A stretch of DNA of 64,000 bases from Treponema sp. (GCA_024400915.1 JAKSLX010000008.1:48037-112036), one strand, 5' to 3'. Shown: positions 7,406 to 17,800, counted from the stretch's first letter. The notes: generated by a model from the letters alone, not told the origin. Program-made: numbers and translations.

Positions 7406-7478
7406 GCTCTTATAGCTCAGTCGGTAGAGCACATCGTTGGTAACGATGAGGTCAGCGGTCCGATTCCGCTTGGGAGCT
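7406..7478 (+). tRNA. tRNA-Thr (anticodon GGT)
   Basis: The sequence forms a 73-nt cloverleaf. Acceptor GCTCTTA pairs with TGGGAGC (two G-U), the D arm is AGCTC/GAGC, and the anticodon stem CATCG/CGATG has loop TTGGTAA reading GGT. The T arm contains GGTCCGATTCC. CCA is not encoded. It precedes rpmG by 30 bp, as is common in bacteria. Confidence 0.93.
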
Positions 7479-7508
7479 ATGAGAAAAGAACTTTGAGGAG
7501 TTAATAAA

Positions 7509-7685
7509 ATGGGAAGCAAGAAAAAGACTGCTGTTGAAATCATCGCTTTGCAGTGTACAGAATGCAAGCGCAAGAATTACACAACATACAAGAACCGCAA
7601 GAATATCACAGGAAAGCTTGAAAAGAACAAGTACTGTCCATTCTGCCGCAAGTCTATCCTTCACAAGGAAACAAAGGCTAAATAA
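7509..7685 (+). CDS. rpmG: 50S ribosomal protein L33
   Basis: The 58-residue basic protein begins MGSKKKTAVEII. Two Cys pairs, CTEC and CPFC, make it a zinc-binding type L33. YTTYKNRKN is the family's conserved centre. A GAGGAG box lies at correct spacing. It lies between tRNA-Thr and tRNA-Trp upstream of secE, the canonical order. Confidence 0.93.
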   Translation: MGSKKKTAVEIIALQCTECKRKNYTTYKNRKNITGKLEKNKYCPFCRKSILHKETKAK

Positions 7686-7731
7686 TAAAGCCAACTAAAA
7701 GAAACTAATTTATATTAATATAAATTAATTT

Positions 7732-7804
7732 AGGTCAGTAGCTCAGTTGGTAGAGTCCCGGTCTCCAAAACCGGTTGTCGCGGGTTCGAGTCCTGCCTGG
7801 CCTG
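7732..7804 (+). tRNA. tRNA-Trp (anticodon CCA)
   Basis: The sequence forms a 73-nt cloverleaf. Acceptor AGGTCAG pairs with CTGGCCT, anticodon stem CCGGT/ACCGG has a loop reading CCA, and the T arm carries GGTTCGAGTCC. CCA is not encoded. It sits directly upstream of secE, its usual place. Confidence 0.94.
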
Positions 7805-7831
7805 TTATATTTTTCGTGATAGAGGATGAAA

Positions 7832-8011
7832 ATGAAAAAGTTTATTCAGTTTGTAAAGGAATGCGCAGGTGAACTTAGAAAGGTTACATGGCCTACACGC
7901 AGCGATGTTCTTTCTTCAACAAAAGTAGTTTTCATCTCTACAATTGTTGTAGCAGTAATTCTTGGTCTTCTTGACTGGCTCTTCACAAAGGGTCTCTTCT
8001 TGGTATTCTAA
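7832..8011 (+). CDS. secE: Preprotein translocase subunit SecE
   Basis: The 59-residue single-span protein starts MKKFIQFVKECAGELRKVTWP, with the amphipathic helix and the family's K-x-x-W-P signature. One transmembrane helix follows (VVFISTIVVAVILGLLDWLF). It clamps SecY in the translocon. Two in-frame ATGs exist (7826 and 7832). AGAGG at 7821-7825 fits 7832, so that start is preferred. Confidence 0.92.
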   Translation: MKKFIQFVKECAGELRKVTWPTRSDVLSSTKVVFISTIVVAVILGLLDWLFTKGLFLVF

Positions 8012-8040
8012 TTTAACCTAATCGTTACAAGGAAAAACTT

Positions 8041-8598
8041 ATGGCAAGAAACTGGTATATCGTTCATGTCTTTGCAGGTTACGAGCAGAAGATTAATCGT
8101 ACACTGTCAGAAATGATTGCAGAAAACAAAATCGATTCCTCAGTTCTTATCCAGGTTAAAGTTCCTACAGAAGAAATAACTGAAGTTCGTAACAATAAAA
8201 AGCACACTAAGAGCAGCCTGCTTCTTCCAGGTTATATTATGGTTGAGATGGATCTTCCACAGATTGGATGGAAGGACATCTGTTCTCAGATCAGGCGCAT
8301 TCAGGGTGTTACAGGCTTCGTAGGTACAAGTCCTTCAGAAAGACCTCGTCCTATTTCAGCAGAAGAGGCAAAGAGAATGCTTCAGGCTGCCGGCGAACTC
8401 AAGGGTGACAAGACTGTTAAGATCAAGCAGTCTTATGAAGTTGGCGACAAGGTTAAGATTACTGAAGGTCCTTTCGCAACATTCAGTGGATCAGTTGAAG
8501 AAGTCATGGCAGAAAAGAACAAGCTTCGCGTAAGCGTTCAAATTTTCGGTCGTGTAACTCCTGTAGAAGTTGATGTTCTTCAGGTAGAAAAAATCTAA
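8041..8598 (+). CDS. nusG: Transcription termination/antitermination factor NusG
   Basis: The 185-residue protein has the NGN domain from residue 1 (MARNWYIVHVFAGYEQKINR) including PGYIMVEMDL. A C-terminal KOW motif YEVGDKVKITEGPFATFSG spans about 130-180. NusG binds the RNA polymerase clamp and, through KOW, Rho or S10. A short loop after residue ~45 (EVRNNKKHTKSSLL) is typical for bacteria. It is co-transcribed with secE. Confidence 0.95.
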   Translation: MARNWYIVHVFAGYEQKINRTLSEMIAENKIDSSVLIQVKVPTEEITEVRNNKKHTKSSLLLPGYIMVEMDLPQIGWKDICSQIRRIQGVTGFVGTSPSERPRPISAEEAKRMLQAAGELKGDKTVKIKQSYEVGDKVKITEGPFATFSGSVEEVMAEKNKLRVSVQIFGRVTPVEVDVLQVEKI

Positions 8599-8606
8599 AT
8601 GAACTT

Positions 8607-8630
8607 AAGCTCGCTTTGTTGCGGGCTTTT
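8607..8630 (+). terminator. Weak terminator/attenuator after nusG
   Basis: An 8-bp stem AAGCTCGC/GCGGGCTT with one G-U and a TTTGTT loop is followed by only a short T tract. It probably causes partial termination before the rplK leader. Confidence 0.5.
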
Positions 8631-8819
8631 GTCGTCTATAGACGAGATATATGACACATCCAGTGTCCTGATATTTGATAAGTAATTGATGATTGACCGC
8701 CAGGTTTTTCATCTTTTTCTTAATATTTGGGAGAAGTACAAGTCCGTTGGACAAAGGTGCTTCGCTAGAATCTCTTCCGCATGGAAGGGAATTCACACCA
8801 ATTCTTAAGGAGCTATATT
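8631..8819 (+). promoter_or_regulatory. rplK leader with several small hairpins
   Basis: No gene fits here. The 189 nt hold the palindrome TCGTCTATAGACGA (8632-8645), hairpin GACAC-ATCCA-GTGTC (8653-8667) and hairpin GTCC-GTT-GGAC (8742-8752). The position before rplK-rplA fits an L1-type autoregulatory leader, but I cannot identify the L1-binding fold with certainty. Confidence 0.4.
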
Positions 8820-9251
8820 ATGGCTACAAAAAAGGTACAGACTTACATCAAGTTACAGTGCCCAGCAGGCGCTGCTACTCCTGCACCTCCAATCGGCCCT
8901 GCTCTTGGACCTCACGGTGTTCCTGCACCAAAATTCGTACAGGAATTCAATGATCGTACTAAGAACATGGAAAAGGGACTCATCATCCCTGTTGTTATCA
9001 CTGTTTATCAGGATAAATCATTCACTTTCATTCTTAAGACACCTCCAGCAGCTGTTCTCATCAAGAAGGCAGCAGGCATTCAGAAGGGTGCTGGAAATCC
9101 TCTCCGCGACAAGGTTGGAAAGATTTCTGCTCAGGCTGTTGAAGAAATTGCAAAGCAGAAGATGCCTGATCTTAACGCAACAGATCTTGAAGCAGCAAAG
9201 AAAATCATCGCCGGTACTGCACGCAGTATGGGTGTAGAGGTGGAGGCTTAA
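8820..9251 (+). CDS. rplK: 50S ribosomal protein L11
   Basis: The 143-residue protein starts MATKKVQTYIKLQ at ATG 8820, with AAGGAG at 8807-8812; a longer in-frame start at 8781 lacks a ribosome-binding site. The Pro-rich APPIGPALGPHGV switch segment and C-terminal RNA-binding domain (AGTARSMGVEVEA) are intact. L11 forms the GTPase-associated centre with L10/L12. Confidence 0.95.
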   Translation: MATKKVQTYIKLQCPAGAATPAPPIGPALGPHGVPAPKFVQEFNDRTKNMEKGLIIPVVITVYQDKSFTFILKTPPAAVLIKKAAGIQKGAGNPLRDKVGKISAQAVEEIAKQKMPDLNATDLEAAKKIIAGTARSMGVEVEA

Positions 9252-9252
9252 A

Positions 9253-9930
9253 ATGAAACACGGAAAGAAATACATGGATTCATTGAAGAAGTATGATCCA
9301 TCTAAGGCTTATGATGTTCCAGCAGCTTGCCAGCTTGTAAAGGATCTTCACTACGTTAAGTTCGACGAAACAGTTGAACTTTCTGTAACTCTCAAGCTCG
9401 AAAAGAACCAGACAGTACGTGATACTCTCGTATTCCCACACCAGTTCACAGCTGAAAAGCGCGTTCTCGTATTCTGTAAGGAAGAACGTGCAAAGGAAGC
9501 TCTTGATGCAGGTGCTACATACGCTGGTCCAGAATACCTTGAGAAGGTTAAGGGTGGTTGGCTCGACTTCGACGTTGCAGTTGCTACACCTGACATGATG
9601 AAGGACGTTGGACGTCTCGGTATGGTTCTCGGCCGCAAGGGTCTCATGCCAAACCCAAAGACAGGTACAGTTACACCAGACATCGCAGGTGCTGTTGCAG
9701 AACTCAAGAAGGGACGTACAGAATTCCGCGCTGACAAGACAGGTGTTGTACACATTCCAGTAGGAAAGGTATCAATGGACGCTGCAAAGACTTCAGAAAA
9801 CGTTGACACATTCCTTTCTGAACTTCAGAAGAAGAAGCCTGCTGATGCTAAGGTTGGATTTATCCGCTCAGTATCAATCAGTTCATCAATGGGTCCTGGC
9901 GTATGGATCGACTTCAAGGAGGCAGAATAA
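9253..9930 (+). CDS. rplA: 50S ribosomal protein L1
   Basis: The 225-residue protein has the signature GRKGLMPNPKTGT at about residue 130 and a C-terminal SVSISSSMGPGVWID. It binds the L1 stalk of 23S rRNA and commonly represses its own operon. It starts 1 bp after rplK. Its TAA overlaps the rplJ ATG. Confidence 0.96.
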   Translation: MKHGKKYMDSLKKYDPSKAYDVPAACQLVKDLHYVKFDETVELSVTLKLEKNQTVRDTLVFPHQFTAEKRVLVFCKEERAKEALDAGATYAGPEYLEKVKGGWLDFDVAVATPDMMKDVGRLGMVLGRKGLMPNPKTGTVTPDIAGAVAELKKGRTEFRADKTGVVHIPVGKVSMDAAKTSENVDTFLSELQKKKPADAKVGFIRSVSISSSMGPGVWIDFKEAE

Positions 9931-10502
9931 TGGCTATCATGGGTAAGACACAGCCAGCTAAAACAGCTGCTATTGAAGAAGCAAAGAAGATTCTTAGCGA
10001 ATACAAGGAATTCATCTTTGTTGAATACCGCGGACTTACAGTTGAACAGATCACAAAGCTCCGTAAGTCACTTCGCGAAAAGGATGCAACAATCAAGGTT
10101 ATCAAGAATAACTTTGCACGCGTAGCATTCAGCGAAATGAACAATAACGATGTTGCACAGTTCCTTTCAGGACCTACAGCAATCGCTATGGTAAAGGATG
10201 AAGCAAACGAATCTGCAAAGATCCTCTTTGACTTCATTAAGGAAGCTCCATCACTCGTAGTAAAGGGTGCATGGGTTGAAAACGAAGTATACGATGCTGC
10301 AAAGATCGAAGCTCTTTCTAAGCTCCCTGGAAAGAAGCAGCTTATCGCTATGCTCATGTCTGCTATCAATGGACCTGCTCAGAAACTCGCAGCTACATTG
10401 CAGGCATATGTTGAGAAGCTTGAAAAGGAAGGACCAGCAGCAGCTGCACCAGCAGCCGAAGCAGCTCCAGCCGCAGAAGCTCCAGCACCAGCAGCTGAAT
10501 AA
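9930..10502 (+). CDS. rplJ: 50S ribosomal protein L10
   Basis: The 190-residue protein starts at ATG 9930, overlapping the rplA stop by 1 bp, with AAGGAGG at about 9915-9921. Conserved FVEYRGLTVEQITKLR and FARVAF are present. A low-complexity Ala/Pro/Glu tail of ~22 residues (GPAAAAPAAEAAPA...) extends past the helix that binds L12 dimers; such tails vary among bacteria. Confidence 0.95.
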   Translation: MAIMGKTQPAKTAAIEEAKKILSEYKEFIFVEYRGLTVEQITKLRKSLREKDATIKVIKNNFARVAFSEMNNNDVAQFLSGPTAIAMVKDEANESAKILFDFIKEAPSLVVKGAWVENEVYDAAKIEALSKLPGKKQLIAMLMSAINGPAQKLAATLQAYVEKLEKEGPAAAAPAAEAAPAAEAPAPAAE

Positions 10503-10679
10503 TCAGCCGCTAAAACAACATATTTTCAGAGCTGATTTTTCTGTTCTGAAAAACTGCAGTTAGGCTTCTATGTGCTGATTACTATCTGCAGAAAATAAAC
10601 TGTATGCGGGAATGCGAATCCGTAGGGATATCCACCGCAACAAAACAATAAGCCGTTAAACGGCAAAAGGAAGACAATT
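10503..10679 (+). promoter_or_regulatory. rplJ-rplL spacer with hairpins
   Basis: The 177-nt spacer contains a hairpin with CTGCAG arms (about 10553-10594). A perfect inverted repeat GCCGTT-A-AACGGC (10652-10664) sits immediately before the rplL ribosome-binding site AAAAGGAAG. No ORF is visible. It may set the high L12:L10 ratio by processing or by internal initiation. Confidence 0.35.
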
Positions 10680-11051
10680 ATGGCACTTACAAATGACGAA
10701 ATTCTCGAAGCAATCGCAGCAATGACAGTTCAGCAGGCAGCTGACCTCGTAAAGGCTATGGAAGAAAAGTTTGGTGTAACAGCAGCAGTTGCAGTTGCAG
10801 CAGCAGGTCCAGCAGCAGGTGGAGCAGCAGCAGAAGAACAGTCTGAATTCACAGTTACTCTTGAATCATTCGGTGACAAGAAGATCGACGTTATCAAGGC
10901 TGTTCGTGCAATCACAGGTCTCGGACTTGGTGAAGCAAAGGCACTCGTTGAAGGTGCTCCAGCTGTTCTCAAGGAAAATGTATCAAAGGCAGATGCAGAC
11001 AAGATGATCGCAGACATCGCTGCAGCTGGTGGTACAGCTTCAAAGAAATAA
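10680..11051 (+). CDS. rplL: 50S ribosomal protein L7/L12
   Basis: The 123-residue protein has the N-terminal dimerisation helices (LTNDEILEAIAAMTVQQAAD), an Ala/Gly-rich hinge (AAAGPAAGGAAAEEQ) and the C-terminal factor-binding domain with KAVRAITGLGLGEAKALVE. It forms the flexible stalk recruiting EF-Tu and EF-G. Confidence 0.96.
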   Translation: MALTNDEILEAIAAMTVQQAADLVKAMEEKFGVTAAVAVAAAGPAAGGAAAEEQSEFTVTLESFGDKKIDVIKAVRAITGLGLGEAKALVEGAPAVLKENVSKADADKMIADIAAAGGTASKK

Positions 11052-11134
11052 GTTATTCCATTAACTTATGCGTTTGCAGGCAGGCGGTTTCAATAATCTG
11101 CTTGCCTTACCTTTACATTTTTATATGTAATTTC

Positions 11135-11169
11135 AGCTTCAGGGTGAGCAAAATTGCCCTGAAGCTTTT
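11135..11169 (+). terminator. rplL-rpoB attenuator
   Basis: A perfect 10-bp stem AGCTTCAGGG (11135-11144) / CCCTGAAGCT (11157-11166) is followed by a short T tract. It lies in the 247-bp rplL-rpoB spacer, where bacteria often attenuate rpoBC relative to ribosomal protein genes. A second hairpin with GGCAGGC/GCTTGCC arms precedes it. Confidence 0.65.
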
Positions 11170-11298
11170 GTCGTATAAAACGGCATTTATCAGGAACAGA
11201 AGGTTTCCTGTAAGGGCACTGGATCTCGTGCTGAGTGAAGTTTTTGCTTGTAGCGGTTCCTTATGCACCAAACCTTCATAGTAATTAGGGGATCGTTA

Positions 11299-14200
11299 AT
11301 GTTTGCAAAAAGCAAAACAATCAACCGTACGTACTTGGGCAAAGACATCCAGGACTTCATGGAATTGCCTAATCTCATCGACATTCAGCTTTCTTCCTTC
11401 GAATATTTCATTCAGCGTGAAAGAATGGAAAAAGGTGAACCTCTCTTAAACCAGGGTCTTCAGGAAGTATTCACTTCTACATTCCCAATTGAAAGCCCAG
11501 ACGGAAACATGTCAATTGAATTCGACCACTATACAATTGACTTCAAGAATCCAAAATATCCTGAACTGGACTGCAAGAAAAAGGGTACTTCTTACACTGT
11601 AGGACTCAAGGCTTGCCTTAGACTCAATTTCAAGGAAACTGGTGCTCTTTTTGAAAGAGAAGTTTTCATGGGTGACATTCCGCTCATGACAGACCGCGGT
11701 ACCTTCATCATCAATGGTGCTGAACGCGTTGTTGTTTCTCAGATTCACCGTTCGCCTGGAGTTATCTTCCAGAATGAAAAGGGTGTTCTCTCAAGCCGCA
11801 TCATCCCATATCGCGGATCATGGCTTGAATTTGAAATTGACCAGAAAAAGGAACTCATCTACGCAAAGATTGACCGCAAGAAGAAAATTCTGGGAACAAT
11901 CTTCCTCCGTGCACTCGGATATACAACACGTGAAGACATCATCAACTGTTTCTATGTGACAGAAGATATAAAGATTCCATCTGATGCAGAAAAGCGTGAA
12001 GAACTTTCAGGAAAAGTTCTCGGAAAGAATATATTTATCAAGGACGAAGAATCCGGCGAAGAAAAGAAACTCTTCCGCGCAGGTGACAAGCTTCATCCTC
12101 ATGATCTTGATGCCCTTGTTGCCAACAACATCAAGGAAATCAATGTAATCAAGCTTGATACAAAGAAGAATAAGGACGACAAGAACCTTTCCCTCAACAG
12201 TGAAATGATCATCAACTGTTTTGAGAAGGAAGAAATCACATTCTCTAAGGACGGTTGCGAAACTCCAGAAGAACCATCCAAGGAAGAATGTATTTCAAAG
12301 GTATACGCAGTTCTTCAGCCTGGTGAACCAATCACTATTGAACAGGCAGAACGTGACCTTACAACAATGTTCTTCAGCATCCGCCGCTATGACCTCGGTC
12401 GCGTAGGACGCTACAAGCTCAACAAGAAATTCGGATATGAAAATCCTGTAGAAGATCTTACTCTTACAAAGGACGACATCATCCACACAATGAAGCACCT
12501 CGTAGAAGTTTACATCCGTGCAGAAGACACAGACGATATCGATCATCTTGGTCGCCGTCGTGTTCGTTCAGTAGGAGAACTTCTTACAACTTCATTCAAG
12601 GCCGCTTTCTCACGCATGGAACGCATTGCAAAGGAACGCATGAACGGCAAGGAAATTGATACTTTGAGACCACAGGATCTCATTTCAATGAAGCCATTGC
12701 AGTCGGCAATCCGCGACTTCTATGCATCAAGCCAGCTTTCTCAGTTTATGGATCAGTGTAACCCTCTTGCAGAGCTTACACATAAACGCCGTATGTCAGC
12801 CCTCGGTCCAGGTGGTCTTTCACGCGAAAGAGCAGGTTTCGAAGTTCGTGACGTTCACTACACACACTATGGACGCATGTGTCCTATCGAAACTCCTGAA
12901 GGACCAAACATCGGTTTGATCGTTTCTCTTTCTATCTTTACAAGAGTTAACGATTACGGATTCCTTGAAGAACCATATCGCAAGGTTGTAAACGGAAAGG
13001 CTACAAACGAAGTTGACTTCCTTGATCCAGATGACGAAGACAAGTATTACATCGGACAGGTAACTGAAGGCATGAAGAAGGATGGTTCGTTCCCAACAGA
13101 CCTCGTTTCTTCACGTCGCCGCGGTGACTATACAAACCGCTCGCCAAAGGACATCCAGTACATGGACGTTTCCCCACGCCAGGTTATCTCTGTTTCAGCA
13201 TCCCTTGTTCCATTCCTTGAACACGATGATGCTAACCGTGCCCTCATGGGTTGTAACATGCAGCGCCAGGCAGTTCCTCTCTTGTTCCCAGAGCCACCAC
13301 ATGTTGGTACTGGTATGGAACGCAAGACAGCTTATGACTCAGGTGTTCTCGTAAAGGCTCGCCGTGCAGGTGAAGTTGTATGGGTAGAATCAGACCTCAT
13401 CAAGGTTAAGCCAGAGGGTGTAAGGGGACAGATCGACGAATATTCTCTCCTCAAGTACCAGAAGAACAACTCGGATACATGTAACCACCAGCGCCCTGTA
13501 GTTCAGGTTGGCGACAAAGTAGAAGCAGGTACAGTTCTTGCAGACGGACCAGCTACATTCAACGGAGAACTTGCACTTGGTCGCAACCTTCTCGTTGGTT
13601 TCGTACCTTGGAACGGTTACAACTACGAAGACGCTGTTCTCATTTCACAGCGCGTAGTAAGGGAAGATATGTATACATCTATGCATATCCACGAATTCGA
13701 AGTTGAAATCCGTGAAACAAAGCTCGGACCAGAACGCATTACACGTGATATCCCAAGCACATCTGAAAAGGTTCTCGATAACCTTGATGCAGAAGGTATT
13801 GTTCGCATCGGTGCCAAGGTTCGTTCAGGAGACATCCTTGTTGGTAAGGTAACTCCAAAGAGCGAAACAGAAACAACACCGGAATTCAAGCTTCTTAACT
13901 CCATCTTCGGTGAAAAGGCTAAGGAAGTTCGTGATTCTTCACTCAAACTCCCACACGGAAGCCAGGGTGTTGTTATTGACATTCAGCGCCTCAAGAGATC
14001 TGAAGGCGATGAACTCCAGCCAGGTGTTGATGAAAAGGTAAAGGTTATCATCGCTGAAAAGCGTAAGCTTGTTGTCGGTGACAAGATGGCCGGACGCCAC
14101 GGAAACAAGGGTGTTGTTGCACGTATTCTCCCTGTAGAAGACATGCCATACCTTGAAGACGGTACTCCACTCGATATCTGTCTTAACCCTCTTGGTGTTC

Positions 14201-14847
14201 CATCTCGTATGAACATCGGTCAGGTTATGGAAAACGAACTTGGTATCGCCGGACACTTCCTTGACGAATGGTATTCATCACCAGCATTCCAGACACCAAG
14301 CCAGGAACAGATTGCTGAAAAACTCGTTCAGGCTGGACTTTCTCCAGACTGTAAGCAGATTGTTCATGACGGTTTCACAGGTGAACCATTCCTTAACCCA
14401 ATCTTTGTTGGATGTACATACTTCATGAAGCTCCATCACCTTGTTGATGATAAGATGCATGCACGTTCAACAGGACCTTACTCACTCGTTACTCAGCAGC
14501 CACTTGGTGGTAAGGCTCAGTTCGGTGGTCAGCGTCTCGGAGAAATGGAAGTTTGGGCTCTCGAAGCTTACGGTGCATCAAATACACTTCAGGAAATGAT
14601 GACAATCAAGTCCGATGACATGAATGGTCGTTCTAAGGTTTATGAATCAATCGTTAAGGGTGAACCTGCAGCACCAATTGGTGTACCAGAATCATTCAAC
14701 GTTATGGTTCAGGAACTTCGCGGCCTTGCATTGAACTTTACAATTTATGATGACAAGGGCAAACAGATTGCTCTTACAGAAAGAGACCAGGAACTCATCG
14801 ATAAGGTAGGATCTGGATTCGATAAGGAGGAGAATGAAAATGCGTGA
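11299..14847 (+). CDS. rpoB: RNA polymerase subunit beta
   Basis: The 1182-residue protein starts MFAKSKTINRTYLGKDIQD; ATG 11299 is preceded by AGGGGA at 11287-11292. The rifampicin region SSQLSQFMDQCNPLAELTHK then RRMSALGPGGLSRERAG is clear. Ser500 aligns with E. coli Ser531, and Cys replaces the first of the two Asn in the usual DQNNPL. Later motifs GRNLLVGFVPWNGYNYEDA, KMAGRHGNKGV and the C-terminal QPLGGKAQFGGQR are intact. No large lineage insert is visible. Its last 8 codons overlap the start of rpoC. Confidence 0.97.
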   Translation: MFAKSKTINRTYLGKDIQDFMELPNLIDIQLSSFEYFIQRERMEKGEPLLNQGLQEVFTSTFPIESPDGNMSIEFDHYTIDFKNPKYPELDCKKKGTSYTVGLKACLRLNFKETGALFEREVFMGDIPLMTDRGTFIINGAERVVVSQIHRSPGVIFQNEKGVLSSRIIPYRGSWLEFEIDQKKELIYAKIDRKKKILGTIFLRALGYTTREDIINCFYVTEDIKIPSDAEKREELSGKVLGKNIFIKDEESGEEKKLFRAGDKLHPHDLDALVANNIKEINVIKLDTKKNKDDKNLSLNSEMIINCFEKEEITFSKDGCETPEEPSKEECISKVYAVLQPGEPITIEQAERDLTTMFFSIRRYDLGRVGRYKLNKKFGYENPVEDLTLTKDDIIHTMKHLVEVYIRAEDTDDIDHLGRRRVRSVGELLTTSFKAAFSRMERIAKERMNGKEIDTLRPQDLISMKPLQSAIRDFYASSQLSQFMDQCNPLAELTHKRRMSALGPGGLSRERAGFEVRDVHYTHYGRMCPIETPEGPNIGLIVSLSIFTRVNDYGFLEEPYRKVVNGKATNEVDFLDPDDEDKYYIGQVTEGMKKDGSFPTDLVSSRRRGDYTNRSPKDIQYMDVSPRQVISVSASLVPFLEHDDANRALMGCNMQRQAVPLLFPEPPHVGTGMERKTAYDSGVLVKARRAGEVVWVESDLIKVKPEGVRGQIDEYSLLKYQKNNSDTCNHQRPVVQVGDKVEAGTVLADGPATFNGELALGRNLLVGFVPWNGYNYEDAVLISQRVVREDMYTSMHIHEFEVEIRETKLGPERITRDIPSTSEKVLDNLDAEGIVRIGAKVRSGDILVGKVTPKSETETTPEFKLLNSIFGEKAKEVRDSSLKLPHGSQGVVIDIQRLKRSEGDELQPGVDEKVKVIIAEKRKLVVGDKMAGRHGNKGVVARILPVEDMPYLEDGTPLDICLNPLGVPSRMNIGQVMENELGIAGHFLDEWYSSPAFQTPSQEQIAEKLVQAGLSPDCKQIVHDGFTGEPFLNPIFVGCTYFMKLHHLVDDKMHARSTGPYSLVTQQPLGGKAQFGGQRLGEMEVWALEAYGASNTLQEMMTIKSDDMNGRSKVYESIVKGEPAAPIGVPESFNVMVQELRGLALNFTIYDDKGKQIALTERDQELIDKVGSGFDKEENENA

Positions 14848-17800
14848 TATTCAGGATTTTTCAAGCCTTAAAATTACACTTGCTTCACCAGAAAACATCC
14901 GTTCATGGTCATATGGCGAAGTAAAGAAGCCTGAGACAATCAATTACCGTACCCTCCGTCCAGAAAGAGAAGGTCTTTTCTGTGAAAAAATCTTCGGTAC
15001 TACAAAGGAATGGGAATGTTACTGCGGTAAGTTCAAGTCAATCCGCTATAAGGGTGTTGTATGTGACCGCTGTGGTGTTGAAGTTACACACTTCAAGGTT
15101 CGCCGCGAACGCACAGGACACATTGAACTTGCAGCTCCAGTAAGCCACATCTGGTACTATCACTCAGTTCCAAGCCGCATGGGTCTTCTTCTTGATCTCC
15201 CTGTAGCTTCATTGCGTTCAATTCTCTACTACGAAAAGTACATCGTGATTGAACCAGGTGATACAGATCTTAAGAAAAATCAGCTTCTCACAGAAGAAGA
15301 ATTCCAGGCTGCAGAAGAACGCTTCGGTGGATCTTTCACAGCCGGTATGGGTGCTGAAGCAATAAAGACATTGCTCGAAAACCTCAACCTTGACGAAATC
15401 GCTGCAGAACTTCGCGCAAAGATGATCGAAAAGGGACCAAAGAGCGACAAGCGCCTTCTTAAGAGAATCGAAATCATTGAAAACTTCCGCAGTTCAGAAA
15501 ACAAGCCATCTTGGATGATTCTTGACGTAATTCCAGTAATTCCGCCTGATCTTCGTCCAATGGTTCAGCTTGACGGTGGACGTTTTGCTACATCTGACCT
15601 TAACGACCTCTATCGCCGCGTTATCAACCGTAACAACCGCCTTAGAAAGCTTCAGGGTCTTTCTGCACCGGACATCATCATCCGCAACGAAAAGCGCATG
15701 CTTCAGGAAGCTGTTGACTCATTGTTCGACAACTCTAAGCGCAAGCAGCGTGTCCTTAAGGGGGCAGCAAACCGTCCTCTCAAGTCAATTTCAGACATGC
15801 TCAAGGGTAAGCAGGGTCGTTTCCGCCAGAATCTTCTTGGTAAGCGTGTAGACTACTCTGGTCGTTCCGTTATCGTTGTTGGTCCAGAACTCAAGCTCTG
15901 GCAGTGTGGTCTTCCTGAAAAGATGGCTCTTGAACTTTTCAAGCCATTCATCATGAAGAAGCTCGTTGCAAACGGTATCTGTGGAAACATCAAGAGAGCA
16001 AGAACTCTCGTAGAAAGCGAGGATGAAGCAGTATTCAACATCCTTGACGAAGTTGTACGCGAACACCCAGTTATGCTTAACCGTGCTCCGACCCTTCACC
16101 GTCTCGGTATCCAGGCATTCGAACCTGTTCTCGTTCCTGGAAAGGCTCTTAAGCTTCACCCACTCGCATGTAAGGCTTTCAACGCCGACTTCGATGGTGA
16201 CCAGATGGCCATCCACGTTCCTCTTACACAGGCTGCACAGATGGAATGCTGGACATTGATGCTTTCTGCACGCAACCTTCTTGACCCTGCAAACGGAAGT
16301 ACAATCGTTGCTCCATCACAGGACATGGTTCTTGGTATCTATTACATGACTTCTATCAAGCCAAATGCAAAGGGAACTGGAAAGTTCTTCTCATCAGCTG
16401 ATGAAGTTCGCCTTGCTGCATCTTCAGGTGCAATCGACTGGCAGGCAAGAATCAAGATCCACAAGAACATCCTCAACAAGTGTGTTCAGTTCGATGAAAA
16501 CCCTGAATCAGAATATCTCCTTACTTCAGCTGGTCGTATGGCATTTAACGAAGCTATGCCGGAAGAAGTTGACTTCATGAATGATCAGGTGGCTGACCCT
16601 AAGAAAAAGATTACTGCCGACAGTGGTCTTGGAGACAAGGGTATCAAGGCTATGATCGAACGCGTTTACCATAACGAACAGTCTTCTGACAAGCGCATCA
16701 GAGCCCTCATCGAAGAAAAATTCGGTGTATCTACAATGGATGCTGAAACTCTCGACAAGGTTATGGCAGATGCTGAAACAGTTGCCGCAATCAACAAGAT
16801 CTTCAATAGAGAAGTTCCAATGGATGAAAACAAGCTCAGAAAGCTTATTCCAAGTCTCTACGGAATTGATCGTGCTTGGCTTACAGTTCAGATGCTTGAT
16901 GCTGTTAAGGCAACAGGTTACAAGAACGCTACTTTCTACGGTGCTACTATTTCTATGGATGATATCATCGTTCCAGAAGAAAAGAAGCAGATGATCAAGG
17001 AAGCCAACGACGAAGTTAAGAAGATCGTTGAACAGAACCAGAACGGTGTTATCACAGATGATGAACGTTATAACCGCTCAATTGCAGTTTGGGAAAAGAC
17101 AACAAAGGATCTTACTGCAAAAATGATGGAAAAGATGAAGACTGATAAAGATGGATTCAACACTATCTACATGATGGCCAACTCTGGTGCTCGTGGTTCC
17201 GAAAAGCAGATTTCCCAGCTTGCAGCTATGCGTGGTTTGATGCAGAAGCCTAACGGTGCAATCATCGAACTTCCAATTCAGGCAAACTTCAAGGAAGGCC
17301 TTTCGGTTATTGAATACTTCATTTCATCTAACGGTGCCCGTAAGGGTCTTTCCGATACAGCTCTTAAGACAGCCGACGCAGGTTACATGACACGCCGTCT
17401 TGTTGATGTTGCTCAGGATGTTGTAGTTAATGAAGATGACTGTGGTACAATCAACGGTATCTATTACTCTGCAATCAAGGAAGGCGATGAAATCAAGGTT
17501 CCTCTTGCAAAGCGCATTGCTGGACACTTCCCAATTGAACGCGTAATCGACCCATTCACAGGTGAACTTATCTGTGATGTAAACCAGTATATCGATGAGC
17601 ATCTTGCAGAAAAGATCGACGCAGCCGGTGTTGAAAAGGTTAAGCTTCGCACAGTTCTTACTTGCGAAAGCAAGCACGGTATTTGTGTTAAGTGTTACGG
17701 TAAGGACCTTGCACGCAACAAGATCGTTGAAATTGGTGAAGCAGTTGGTACAATTGCAGCACAGTCAATCGGTCAGCCTGGTACACAGCTTACACTCCGT

